From Amaranthus tricolor (taxonomy: Eukaryota > Streptophyta > Magnoliopsida > Caryophyllales > Amaranthaceae), in assembly GCF_026212465.1 (NCBI RefSeq), contig NC_080053.1, positions 3,830,870 through 3,894,869 on the forward strand: a DNA stretch of 64,000 nucleotides, written 5' to 3'. The notes beneath the pieces are model-generated. The model did no database searches. It was not told the origin of the DNA and was given only the letters and a program-made list of their open reading frames with translations. Made by a program: the position numbers and the translations under genes. The first letter of the stretch is position 1. Each line of letters starts with the position of its first letter. Below, piece by piece: positions 33,330 through 44,969 of the stretch.

Positions 33330-34497
33330 TAAAAGGGAAAATTACTTTTAAAATTCTAACTTTGTGTGATTTTATTACAAAAATTCCAACTTTAAATTAA
33401 TATTTGAAACTCCAAACTTTGATGGCAATTTACTTATAAAGTCTTAAATGACCTACAAATGGTAAAACAAGTTAACTACGATTTATTTATTTCACAATTC
33501 TTAAAATAACAAAAAAGGAAAAATCCCTAAAAGTGACCCCCATTAACCCCTAGAACAAGTGGTGGTCGTGTTGGGTCTTGCCACCCCCTTAACTGTCCCA
33601 CTCAGCTTCGCCGCCGATCAAGATCATCCTCTGTCCTCCACTGTTGACACGTTATCAACCCAAACACTAACATCATTGTACCCCACCAACAAAACTACCC
33701 AACATTACAAGTACTTTCTCCCCAACGATCATCAAACTGATCCAATCCAACTCTTTATTCACTTCTTCACTTTCTGTAAAGAGAAAGAGAAGTTCCTCCT
33801 TTCACACTCCCACACAATCCAATTCAAACTAACCCATCTTTTGCGATCAATATCATTATTTAATTTTTCTTAGGTATTATAAGTAAATTTATAAATTTTT
33901 ATTATTAAAAGAATTTGAGAATTCATATATTATTCTTGTAATGGTTGTAGAAAGGAAGGATAAAAGTATGACCTTAAAGTAGAAGCAACATTGGGTGATT
34001 TTAATAACTTTGTATTTGTGGTATTGTGGTATTTATGAGAAGTTACGAAAAAGTGATTTTGTGATGGTGTAAGTTATGGTTACAGTTTGTTAAAGGAGTT
34101 GATGTTGGTTTTGTGGTGGTCGCTTATGGTGAGTTGGTAGCAATTGTGGTCAAATAGAAGGTTATGCAAGGATTAGGGTAGGAGAGGTGATGGCTAAGAG
34201 TGGAGGAACTAGAACCATAGTAGAGAGGGGAAAAGGGACAGGGTTGTAGAATTTTCTTTTCTTTTTTTTTTGTTAAAAAAATTTTTTAGATTAAAAATAT
34301 AAGCACATGATGATACAAGGACAAATAAAAAGAAGACATAATAGTACTTTAACCTTCTATACTGGTCAACATTAGGTCAAGTAGTTTAGAATTAAATTGC
34401 CATCAAAGTTTAAAGTTTTAAATATTAATTCAAAGTTGGGATTTTTAGAATAATATCACGCAAAGTTGTGATTTTTAAAAGTAATTTTTCCTTTTTA
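33330..34497. mobile_element. Pack-MULE-like element with gene-like interior (1168 bp)
   Basis: Inverted repeats of about 140 bp (33330-33470 and 34355-34497) start TAAAAGGGAAAATTAC and TAAAAAGGAAAAATTAC. The flanks AATTATTTTG (33320-33329) and AATTACTTTG (34498-34507) agree at nine of ten positions. The interior differs sharply from AT-rich surroundings. At 33525-33890 it has balanced base composition and an open plus frame (33559-33873), then an AT-rich part and a G-rich purine strand at 34070-34250. Long TIRs, a 9-10 bp duplication and transduplicated host-like DNA define a Pack-MULE. The source gene is unknown to me. Confidence 0.75.
33559..33873 (+). pseudogene. Gene-like fragment inside the Pack-MULE-like element
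   Basis: Open for 105 codons from GTG 33559 with no ATG at its start. The text includes FAADQDHPLSSTVDTLSTQT, KYFLPNDHQTDPIQLFIHFF and SHSHTIQFKLTHLL. Composition is richer in C than the flanks, and a possible acceptor-like TTTTTCTTAG follows. It may be an exon, a leader or antisense of a captured host gene. I do not recognise it. Confidence 0.35.
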
Positions 34498-34561
34498 AAT
34501 TACTTTGGACAAATTCGATTGAAGTAGTCTCATGGTCAGACGATTTCAATAAAAAATTAGT

Positions 34562-34562
<1 letters not shown>

Positions 34563-34600
<38 letters not shown>
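34563..34600. repeat. (ATT)n microsatellite
   Basis: About 12 uninterrupted TAT/ATT triplets. Confidence 0.9.
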
Positions 34601-34603
<3 letters not shown>

Positions 34604-34699
34604 AACCTAATTTACTTAGAAAAACGATTAGTTGCATGACTGATTGAGTCTAGTCTATTTGTCTTTCTTAATAAAATTTTATTCGACTGTTCTTCAACA

Positions 34700-35312
34700 G
34701 GCTTCAGTGTAAAATCAACGCCAAGTTAAATTTCCTCAAAAGCATCAGATTCCTGGAATTCCCATTTAGTATAATCTTGTTTTATGTCCTTTTACATCTT
34801 CTTTCTACCCATTTTGATTTTTTTCTTTATTTCTACTACTTCCTTAGTCGTCTGGGTTTTCTTTTACTACTGCTTTAATACTTTTTTCCCATTATTTTCA
34901 TTTTTTTCTGGGTGCTTGTAGTAGTTTTGTACTATTATATTATATCATACACTTCAATTCTTTTAGTTAAGAAACCCATTTGATTCCCTGTTTTTGTCAA
35001 AGTTTTCATTTGCACACACTCACTCTCGCAGGTACTTCTACTCCCCTTTTCTGTCTGTTTTTTGCAGTATTTTTTTTAATAGTTTCAATATCTTCTGTAT
35101 TCTTTTTTTTTTTTTTTTTTTGTGCAAAATATCTTCTGTATTCTTAATCGTTTGATATCATGTAATTTTCCATGATTATTTGTTTATTGAGTTTTATGGT
35201 TGATTTTAATACTTTATTTATTCTTGATTGAGTTTTGATTTGGTGATCTTATTCCAGATTATATACCGAGAAGACATTCTTATTTTATAGTGGTGAAGGT
35301 TTTTGAGAGTCT
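34700..35312 (+). promoter_or_regulatory. Promoter and leader with leader intron of the eIF4G-derived gene
   Basis: A leader exon ends at a CTCTCGCAG-GTACTT donor (GT at 35032-35033). A T-rich intron follows and ends at TTATTCCAG (AG at 35256-35257). The second leader exon runs to ATG 35313. Leader introns are usual for plant eIF4G genes. No clear TATA box is visible, and long T-rich runs dominate. Confidence 0.5.
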
Positions 35313-38300
35313 ATGTCCCTCAATCAATCAAAGTTTGGTAAGAACGAGTCACAGTTTAGAAAAGCAGGTGGTGGACGATCTTGTTCTGGCTCTGGTGGTC
35401 AGCAAAGGCCTTTTTTTGGTGGTCGTCGACGAGGTGGTGTTGGCCCCCCATCCACTGCCACCAAACCTTATGTTTCTTCTAATCGAAGGTATAGTCTTTT
35501 TTTATTAGGAAAAATTGTCAAAATCTACATGTAAAAAGTGAATTTTTATTGAAAAATTACATAAAATATTTTTTTTTGTCAAAAGCTAACTATAAAATGT
35601 AGTTTATATGTTAAAATTACCTAGTTACTAGCAAGAGAAGTAGAAAATCTTAAGTGAAATAATTTAATGAGGAGTGAGGATAAATTTTAATCTGTTTATG
35701 TGTAGTTTTGAGAATTTTATGTTGTTGAACATTATATTGGTACTGACTCTCTACTTACTTTTATATAAACAATGTATGATTAGTTATAAAAAGGTAGTTA
35801 ATCCTCAAAGTGGGCAGTCTGGAAGAAATGTGGGACCAGTTAATACTTCAAATTTTAATTCTCAGTCTTCCTCCATGAGCTCAGATTCTGCAATGTCCTC
35901 CACCCCATCTAAGGGTATATCCTTGTTTGTGGCTTGATGGCTGATATATTTTTACTGCATTTATACACAAGATCCTTCATTACCCTTCTAAATACATTCC
36001 AACTGTCAGGTGATGGAGTTAAGAATTTTCCTCTGCAATTTGGATCCATAAGTCCAAGTTTTTTGAATGGGATGCAGGTTTGTTCTCTCATGCCTCTTGC
36101 TTGTCATGGCCCGCATAGATTGCGTCTTCAATGCATGCCCTTTTAGCCTTCTCTAATGTGTTTAATGTTCCTTTTTCAGGTACCTGCTCGAACGAGCTTA
36201 ACTTCACCTAATTTGGATGAGCAAAAGCGTGATCAGGTACGTCATGACTAGTCTTCCTTGTGCTTGTGTTATCATGTTGAATCATCAATTCGAATGAGCA
36301 TTATGATGATCATGGATGGTTCTTATAATAGTACAATTTAAATTAGTTTGATAATCAAATGGGTATGTTGCTAAACTCATGCTGGTTGAGAATGAGTGTT
36401 GTGCTAATTTTCCAATTATATCTAATTTTTTCTTGAACATTATATGATTTGGATTATATTAATGGTTGGCCACATTGAATAGGTGTGGAAGTAATTGAGT
36501 TTTTTGTTTTACAGCCTCCATTTCTTAATGAGGTTGCCACAAATATGTTCACAGGAATCACGAAAAATAGAATCTTTTAAATAGTTGATATATTTTTTTA
36601 TTGAATTATAAATTTGATGGAGGAAAAGTGAAGACCATAAACTATTAAGATTTAACAAAAAGGTTAGTGGAACAAATATGGGAACCACAACTAATTAATT
36701 ATAAAATTAGTGGGAAACATGTGAGAACAAAAAGAATATAAAAATGTTAAAATGAAGATAATGGAAGATTTGTGTGGATCAAAAGCATTATTAAAATATT
36801 AAAATGAGGATGAATAAGTTTATTTTTATCCAAATTTTGTGATAAAAAATAGAAATTTTTTTTGGAAACAACAAAGAGAATACCAAAAATGACAAATAGA
36901 AACTTTTTTAAGGAACTAATGGAGTATTTGACTAGTCTAAAACAATACTAATGTAAGGATGTACCACCGAGCACTTTGTTTTTTTCTTTTTGTTGTGCAT
37001 GGGATTGGTGATGGAGGGCAATGAGAGGTTGTGATTCGGAACTCAGTTGATCCACGTGAGAAATGCTAAACAACAACTAATTATTTAGGATGCAAGTTTT
37101 TTCTCACAAAGCTTTGCTTGAACATTTGATTGACAGAGGTTTCATCTTGTCAAGAAGTTTGGTGGTTACAAAGTACAAATGTCTAGTTGCTTATTGTTAA
37201 TTTATTACATGCATGAATTGTTGTTTCATTTTGGTTTCTAGCAAAGAGCTACGAATTTTAATAAAAGTTTGATGTCTGCTCCACAGGGTTCTTCCCAAGT
37301 GACGCACAGAGCTGAGAACAAGCACGAGATAGGTAAAATATATGTCGAAGAAGAAGCGAAACAGAGGAAGTTGAAGGGTATACTGGATAAGCTGACCCCA
37401 CAAAACTTTGAGAAGTTGTATAAGCAAGTTAAAGAAGTCAATATTGACAATGTTGTGACTCTGAAGGGAGTAGTTTCTCAGATCTTTGAGAAGGCTTTAA
37501 TGGAGCCAACATTTTGTGAAATGTATGTAAATTTTTGCATGTGTCTTGCCTCTGAGTTGCCAAAATTAATTGTTGACAAAAAGAAGATGACCTTCAGGCG
37601 ATTGTTGTTGAACAAGTGTCAAGAAGAATTTGAGAGGGAAGAAAGAGAAGAACAAGAAGTGAATAATGAAGGTGAAGATGAGATTAAGCAATCTGAGGAG
37701 CTAAGAGTAGAGATGAGACTCAAAGCTAGTAGACGTAAGTTGGGAAATATAAAATTAATTGGCGAATTGTACAAAAAGAAGATGTTGACTGAAAGAATAA
37801 TGCACGAATGTATAAAGAAGCTTCTAGGTACATATCAAAATCCAAATGAGAAGAATATCGAGGCATTATGCATATTAATGAGCACAATTGGTGAGATGAT
37901 TGATCATCCCAAAGACAAGGAGTATATGGATGCCTATTTTGACATCATGGGTCAATTGTCCAACAACATGAAGTTGTCTTCTGGTTTAAGGTTCATGTTA
38001 AAAGAAGCTATTGATTTGAGGAAGAATAAATGGCAACAAAGAAGGTTTGATGCTAATTGTTGGCAAAGAGCTACGAATTTTGATAAAGGTTTGATGTTTG
38101 CTCCACAGGGTCCTTATCAAGTGAGGCACAGAGCTGATAACAAGTACAAGATAGGTAAAATATATGCCGAAGAAGAAGCGAAACAGAGGAAGTTGAAGGG
38201 TATACTGGATAAGCTGACCCCACAAAACTTTGAGAAGTTGTATAAGCAAGTTAAAGAAGTCAAAATTGACAATTCTGTGACTCTGAATGGAGTAGTTTCT

Positions 38301-38903
38301 CAGATCTTTGAGAAGGCTTTAATGGAGCCAACATTTTGTGAAATGTACGCGAATTTGTGCCAACGTCTTGCTTTTTGGTTGCCAGAATTAAGTGTTGACA
38401 ATGAGAAGATCACCTTCAGGCGATTATTGTTGAACAAGTGTCAAGAAGAATTTGAGAGGGAAGAAAGAGAAGAACAAGAAGAGAATAAGGCTGATAATGA
38501 AGGTGAAGGTGAAGATGAGACTAAGCAATCTGAGGAGCTAAGAGAAGAGATGAGACTCAATGCTAGGAGACGTATGTTGGGAAATATAAGATTAATTGGC
38601 GAGTTGTACAAAAAGAAAATGTTGACTGAAAAAGTAATGCACGAATGTATAAAGAATCTTCTAGGTCCATATCAAAATCCAAATGAGAAGAATATCAAGG
38701 CATTATGCATATTAATGAGCACAATTGGTGAGAGGATTGATCATCGCAAAGCCAAGCAGAATATGGATGCCTATTTTAATATCATGGCTCAGTTGTCCAA
38801 CAACATGAAGTTGTCTTCTGGATTAAGGTTCATGTTAAAAGAAGCTATTGATTTAAGGAAGAATAAATGGCAACAAAGAAGGTTTGATGCTGATCGTTGG
38901 TAG
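35313..38903 (+). CDS. eIF4G-derived protein with two tandem MIF4G domains (697 aa)
   Basis: Exons: 35313-35488, 35784-35914, 36010-36077, 36180-36236, 37242-38903. All introns are GT-AG and all phases join in frame. Residues 1-144 match the plant eIF4G N-terminus (MSLNQSKFGKNESQFRKAGG; SYKKVVNPQSGQSGRN; FPLQFGSISPSFLNGMQ; VPARTSLTSPNLDEQKRDQ). Residues 145-418 and 419-697 are two MIF4G units of the eIF4G type. Landmarks are LTPQNFEKLYKQVKEV, SQIFEKALMEPTFCEMY, RLLLNKCQEEFERE, IRLIGELYKKKML and LRKNKWQQRR. MIF4G is the HEAT-repeat platform that binds helicase eIF4A and RNA. The central region with the eIF4E-binding YxxxxL motif and the C-terminal part are missing. It may be a scaffold that holds two eIF4A without cap binding, a dominant inhibitor, or a decaying paralogue. 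Family assignment is sure; function is inferred. Confidence 0.85.
37242..38063 (+). repeat. MIF4G duplication unit 1 (822 bp)
   Basis: Starts CAAAGAGCTACGAATTTT right after the acceptor TTTCTAG and ends AATTGTTGG. Unit 2 starts with the same words at 38064. The two units are about 85% identical at protein level by eye. Unit 1 lacks the NKAD-type segment in the acidic loop and has several changes from the canonical sequence (MYVNFCMCLASELPKLIVDK), so it is the more diverged unit. Confidence 0.85.
38064..38900 (+). repeat. MIF4G duplication unit 2 (837 bp)
   Basis: Begins CAAAGAGCTACGAATTTTGA and ends GATCGTTGG. It keeps more of the canonical eIF4G features than unit 1 (VDNEKITFRRLLL; EENKADNEGEGED; ARRRMLGNIRLIGEL). 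It ends at TAG 38901-38903, which replaces the CAA that opens each unit. Confidence 0.85.
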
Positions 38904-38935
38904 AGCTACGAATCCTTTTAAGGGTTTCCCTCAAA
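38901..38935 (+). repeat. Remnant of a third MIF4G unit
   Basis: TAGAGCTACGAATCCTTTTA corresponds to the start of a unit (CAAAGAGCTACGAATTTTGA) with a two-base loss that creates the stop. About 30 bp stay alignable (RATN-KG in another frame), after which similarity is lost. Confidence 0.6.
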
Positions 38936-40489
38936 TGAATAGTAAAATCAATGTTGTTCCAATTTCAGATGCATCTCTCACCATTACCCATTTCTTCAGC
39001 CTTCTTTTTCCCATTTCATCTGCTTCTTTTCCCCATTTTTGCTTTCCTCATCTTTCTCCATTTCATCTGATTCTTTTCCCATTTCTTCCTGATTAAAGTC
39101 TTGTCCCCATTCTTTTTATTTTACATATGTTGAGACATTTCTAATGAATTTGATTTCTTCCGTAATCATTCATCAAAGAAAGATGTTGCTAATTTGGTTA
39201 AAAGGAGAAGGGAGAAAAACAATATTTTGCTGCACCGGTTTGCCTATTTGGTAGGAGTTTGATCTTTTTCTTCATTTTTGTTATTTTAATTTAGTGTTTT
39301 TTTTACTGATTTTACCTAATTTAGGTTTTTTTTTTTTTTGTATTGTTTTTATTTAATTTTGATGTTATTTGATGGTTGTACATGTTCCAATACTCATATT
39401 AATCGTGTATATTTGATAAGAGGCTATTTATTCATGATGCGTAGTTATATTTGGTTTGAGTTTGATTTTTTTCTTTGTTTTGGTTACGTTAATTTAGGTT
39501 TTTTCTTTTTTTACTTTTTTTATTAATTTTTTTTACTAAATTTACCTAATTTTGATGTTATTTTTCAAGTGAGGATGATGAAGAAAAGGGATGATGTTTG
39601 CTTTTACGTCTTTGATGTTTGTAATATACTTGAATTTATCTAATAAATTGCGTGTTTTGAGATGAGGCTACTTATTTAGTCTGCGTATTTGAATGTTGTT
39701 CACTTGAAAATTTGGTTTGCTTGGTTTATAGTGTAGACTTGTGGTATATAAAGCTAAATTGACTTAATTTTCTCAAGTTAGGATTTTATTGCTCCTGCAA
39801 GTGCAAAGATACATCAAAATATGTTCAGAGCGAATGCTTGGACGAAGTAGCATGTTGTGAGGTTGTGAGGGTATTCTCGACACACTGATTCTCTTCCATG
39901 TGTAGGAAACTAAATTTATGTATTTCTGCTTTGACATTCCAATTTCACTCTTGTTTTCCCATTAATGATTCGAATGTCTAACAACTACATGGATTTATCC
40001 TATATGAACCACTATGTACTGGATCATCAATAGTAGTGATGGACATTATATTTGATTGTTTTGTGATATTTTTGTGGTTCCTCACCACCTCCCCAACATT
40101 GTAATTTTCTTAGAATTTGAAATTAAGTTTAATATTCATATTTTAAGCTTGTTTTGGGACATTAGACTGTGATAACGCTCTTGTACAGACCTCCTTGCGT
40201 ATAATAGTGTACCTGCTGTGCATGCAGTAGAGTTGTGCTTGTGTCCCAAATGTATTCCTGACAACTCCCCACAGTAGCATATAACCCTAATAACACTCTA
40301 CCACCCTCTTACAGCACCCATGCTTCTTCATTGCTATTGTACTCACTGTCCCTTGTTGTGCCCCACAACATCACTTCACACATCCCTATGGCACACATTT
40401 ACACACCGATTTGCATACCCTGTGCATACACTACACTAATACACACTCCTTCACTCACACACCCACATTACCTAACACCCCATTGCTAC
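38936..40489. other. 3' flank of the eIF4G-derived gene, T-rich intergenic DNA
   Basis: No gene. At 39290-39560 there are two loose copies of a T-rich block containing TTTACCTAATTT and TTGATGTTATTT. A small hairpin CTGCTGTGCATGCAGTAG is at about 40213-40230. From 40260 to 40489 the DNA is CA-rich (ACACACATTTACACAC). Confidence 0.45.
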
Positions 40490-43400
40490 CACCTTTTGTT
40501 TCTTGCTTTTCCAAGTGATCAGATTTCCTCCAACTAGGATAAAGTATCCTGATGTTGATTTTTTGTCATCTCTATCACCTGCCCAATCTGCATTTGTATT
40601 TTTCAGATATCTCAATATTCGCATAACGGCAGTCATGTGATGGATTTGTGGTTTGTGCATGAATCTACTGACTACACCTACTGCATATGCGATATCAGGC
40701 CTAGTATGTGAGAGATAAATGAGTTTTCATACCAATCTCTTGTAACGATCATGATCTGTAGGTTTTTCTCCTTCAATTATCTGTAACCCATGGTTTGTTG
40801 CGATGGGCGTATCTGCAGGTTTACAGTCAAGCATACCGGTTTCTGCCAAGAGATCTAGGATGTATTTTCGTTGGCTAATGAAAATTCCCTTCTTTGATCG
40901 TAGAACTTCAATGCCAAGAAAGTATTTTAGATTTCCCAAGTCTTTCATATCAAATTCACCTGACAGTCTTTCTTTCAATGCCTGTATCTCATCTGCATCA
41001 TCTCCTGTGATCATCATATCATCCACATAAATGATTAGTCATGCAATCCCATCTTTTCTTCTCCTAAGGAACAATGTGTGATCTGAATTACTTTGTGTGT
41101 ACCCAAACTTCTTCATAGCAGATGTAAACTTCCCAAACCATGCACGAGGAGATTGTTTGAGACCATACAGCACCTTCTTGAGTCTACACCCTTCTTTTAA
41201 GTTGTATGTTTCTGAGAATCCTGGAGGAGGTTTCATGTATACTTCTTCTTTGAGTTCACCATGTAAGAATGCATTTTTTACATCAAATTGATGTAAGGGC
41301 CAATTTTTATTTGCTGCTATTGAGAAAACAACTTGGATGGTATCAATCTTGGCTACAGGTGAGAATGTCTCAGAATAGTCTACACCGTATGTTTGAGTAT
41401 ATCCCTTTGCTACTAGCCGAGCTTTGTAACGCTCAATGGTTCCATCTGCATGATATTTGATAGTAAACACCCATTTGCAACCTACTACCTTTTTCCATTT
41501 GGGTAGCTCACATTTTTCCCAAGTCTCATTCTTGAGAAGTGCAGATCTTTCCTCCTCCATTGCCTTTTTCCACTTAAGATCCTGAAGAGCTTCTTCCACA
41601 TTTCTAGGTATCTTACTGGAGTACAGAGAAGCATTAAAGGCTAATACCGTCTGAGCTAAGGATTCAACATTGCTCCGGTCTGCGGGATATCGAGATCGTT
41701 TTGCCTCATATTCTGGATCACACCTCTTTGGGGGAACCCCTTGTTCTTCTCGGAGGTAATTCATACTTGTTAGACATCTCAACACTTTGAACATTATTAA
41801 TTTCAACACTGAATTCTGTATCTTCAGTAGTATCATTATCAACCATCACATTATCAGAAGTATTACCAATCACATTATCAGAAGTATTACCAATTACCTC
41901 AGGTGATTCAGGAGAATCAGGATGCTCAGGAGCAGGAGTGAACTGGAGGGTAGAAGGATGTTCAGGAGTTTTAGAGGCAGTGTCGGTGGTGTAACCTACT
42001 TGCTCTTTTGGATCTATCCTACTAGGACATGAGAGCCAACTTAGATCCTCACTAAAGTTCTCCCCCTGAGGTCGAAGCGGGGAAAAATAGTAGGAATCCT
42101 CAAAGAACTCACAATCTAAAGTCACATACATCCGGTGAGAGATGGGATCAAAACATCGATATCCTTTCTATGTAGTGCCATATCCCAAAAAAACACATTT
42201 GACAGCCCGGGGTTCAAGTTTGTTACGACTCCGTAAGGGTAGATGAACATATACAACACACTCAAAAACCCGAGGGGGAAGAGAATGTGAAGAGGGGACC
42301 TCATGATGTGTTTTAAGAGTGTCAAGGGGAGTTTGGAAGTGTAAGGCCTTGGTAGGAAGTCGATTGGTTAGGTAGTTGTCAGTGGCAAGAGCTTCTGCCC
42401 AATAAGGTGCTGGAACCCGAGATTCAATCATGAAGGCCCGAGTAATCTCAAGAAGGGTTCTATTTTTCCGCTCAGCCACACCGTTTTGTTGGGGGGTATC
42501 GGGGCATGTAGTTTGGTGTATAAGGCCATGATCATTAGCAAACTGTTTCATGTTGAGATTAACATATTCCCCCCCATTATCCGATCTAAGGATTTAGGGT
42601 TGAGTGTGAAACTGGGTAACAATCATGTTATAGAAGGTAACAAACACATCAAAGACTTCAGATTTGTGTTTTAAAAAATAAAGCCAACTCATGCGAGTGC
42701 AATCATCAATAAAGAGAACAAAATATGAGAAACCGTGAGAGTTAGAACCAGGAGCAGGGCCCCACACATCAGAATGTAACAACATGAAAGGTTTATGAGT
42801 TCGAGACAAGCTAGGGAAATAGGAATGTTTATGACTTTTAGCTAACACACACGATTCACAGTCCAAAAAATTATTACAACTATGAAGAGATGGAAAAAGA
42901 CATTTCAAATAACCCACTGATGGATGTCCAAGACGTCTATGCCACATTCGTAGTTGGTGATTAGGAGATCGACGAGCAAGCGATGTATGACCTTTGTGAC
43001 CAGCCTCATCCACATAGTATAATCCTCCTTTCTCAGTACCACGCCCAATGATCGCTCCTGTTTGAGCATCCTGCACAGTACAACCAGTTGATGTCATTAC
43101 AACATTACAATTTAATTCCTTAGTTAACTGACTAATAGACAGAAGTTTATGAGTTAATTTCGGAATTAAAAGACAATTGTTAAGATGTAGAGATGGGGAA
43201 ATAGCAACCGATCCAGCTTTAGTAACATTAACAAAATCACCATTCGCAGTCTGAATTTTATGACGAGGAGTATGTGTTTGAGAGATGAGATCACGTGGGT
43301 CATAAGTCATTGTATCAGTTGCCCCACAATCAAAAATCCATGTAAAATTATTTTCCTTCTCACAAAATAAACCTTTGGGATGATTTAAAATTGGGATGGG

Positions 43401-44648
43401 TGTAGTATGTGGGCCGGGTAAATGGGTAGGGTTAATATTATACTCCCTATAAAGGGGAGTATTTTGGGAAATAAACTCCCACCCTTTTCTCTCTCTTCCT
43501 CCGTCCTTCTCTCTTCCTCTGGTTTCTTCTTCACTGTTTGAGTCCTTTCTGGACTCTTCCTTGTTTCCCTGGTTGCTGTTGTATTTTCCCTTACCATTTG
43601 TATTACCTGTCGGATTTTGGATGTCGGTGGTGTTCTCAGGTAGTGCTTGCCGGTGACTGGAAAGATCAGTGGCTAGATTAGCCTTGCCGCCGGTACGGGA
43701 AACCGTGGCCTTGGTGGCGGCTCTTCGAAGCTTATGTTCTTCCCTCCATTCAGGGTACCCAATTAGCTTGAAACATCCCTCTTTTCTGTGCTTTGAACCT
43801 CCATAGTGGGTGCACTTGAGGTATGTCCGATCTCCATTATCACGCCGGAGTGAGGTTTCTGACCGGCCTTTGATTGCAAGTCCCCTACCAATCTCTGAAG
43901 GATGCACTCCTAGTGATGAGGTGGTACCCATGATACCACGTCGTGCTAGTTCTCGACGAATCATGGCGTATGCCATTTCAATGGTGGGTAACAGGTCTTG
44001 ATTCAGTAAATCTCGCCTTTCTTTGTCTAGATTGTCATTTATGCCGGCCAAAAATTGGTAGAGTCTGTCTCTGGATGAACGAATTAAATTTTGTGATGTC
44101 TGCAGAATTTTCATCGGATTTGGCATCCAACGATCGATTTCTCTCCAAAGTGTGTTAAGTTTGCCATAGTACACTTCGATTGTGTCATTATTCTGTTTAA
44201 GGTTTGCTGCTTTACTGCTAAGATCGAAAATTTGTAATTCATCCCTTCCACTGCTTAGGAGAGTTTCAATTCCTTTCCAGAGCTCCCACGCCGTAGTGTA
44301 ATCAAGAAATTGATTTATTAGGTCTGAATCGATATTGGCTATAATCCAAGATAAAACGACCGAGTCCCATTGTTTCCATTGTATGTAATTTGAGGCTGTG
44401 GGTTCAGGAGGGACGTCGATGACGTGATTGAGACGTCCTCTGCCCTCAATAGCAATTTGAATGAGTTTACACCATTTGGTGTAATTGTGGTAGGTTAATT
44501 TTTCGATGACCCGTAGGTCAGTTGTTTGTGGTTCAATTGTGGAATTGGTTTGTTTTTTTAATTGCTGGAAATATTGGAACATTTGTTCCATTTGAACAAC
44601 TGAAATGAGCTGCTGGTTTTGGTTTGTGTTTTGGTTTTCGTCTGCCAT
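40490..44648 (-). pseudogene. Copia gag-pol with few lesions
   Basis: Gag starts MADENQNTNQNQQLISVVQM. Its zinc knuckle reads CTHYGGSKHRKEGC, with Tyr in place of the second Cys. Protease WIFDCGATDTMTYDPRD, integrase MWHRRLGHPSVGYLKCLF and TPQQNGVAERKNRTL, reverse transcriptase KWVFTIKYHADGTIERYKAR and YVDDMMITGDD, and RNase H DKKSTSGYF follow in order. In-frame stops lie near 42592, 42164, 41038 and 40727, with one frameshift near 41800. Between YLKNTN and ADWAG about 20 residues of RNase H are deleted. A 24-bp duplication (VIGNTSDN twice) is at about 41840-41890. Confidence 0.85.
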
Positions 44649-44730
44649 TGTAGGTTAGAGAGGTAGATGATGAGTCCCTCAAAGGTTTATGGATTTTTTC
44701 CTGGATCTAAACCCTATGGCTCTGATACCA

Positions 44731-44969
44731 TGTGATTTAGTATGGAAGCGTTTTTCTTTAGGGTTTATAATAGCAGAATTCACTTTTTCTGAATAATTAC
44801 AAGCATGTTTAAACACATTCATCATCCTTCTAATTTAGGAAGGAAATAAGAGCTAAATAACACAATTCCTAAAATACAAAATATATTGATTTCCAAAGAA
44901 TATTTCTGCTTTCCTACACCCATAACTTGAACCACCCAAATTTAAGCCCATACCACTTATATACAGTTG
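44731..44969 (-). repeat. 5' LTR of the minus-strand Copia element
   Basis: Plus-strand text starts TGTGATTTAGTATGGAAG right next to the primer site. The far end is guessed at TATATACA, which would give TG...CA termini. There is no second LTR to confirm it. Confidence 0.45.

Larger units (their letters stand above)
40490..44969 (-). mobile_element. Ty1-copia element, 3'-truncated, minus strand
   Basis: The 5' LTR begins at 44731 (ending, on the minus strand, TAAATCACA). It is followed by primer site TGGTATCAGAGCCA (reverse complement of 44717-44730). Gag-pol runs from ATG 44648 down to about 40490, where RNase H stops short at KKQKVVA and unrelated CA-rich DNA begins. There is no 3' LTR. The outer edge of the 5' LTR is not certain (about 44969). 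Confidence 0.8.

Noticed and set aside
36237..37241. Searching the fourth intron of the eIF4G-derived gene for the missing central exons
   Set aside because: I saw no eIF4G-like text in any plus frame. The region is AT-rich with short frames only.
37197..37450. Minus-strand ORFs opposite the MIF4G units (also 37998-38249)
   Set aside because: They are antisense shadows that occur twice because the unit is duplicated.
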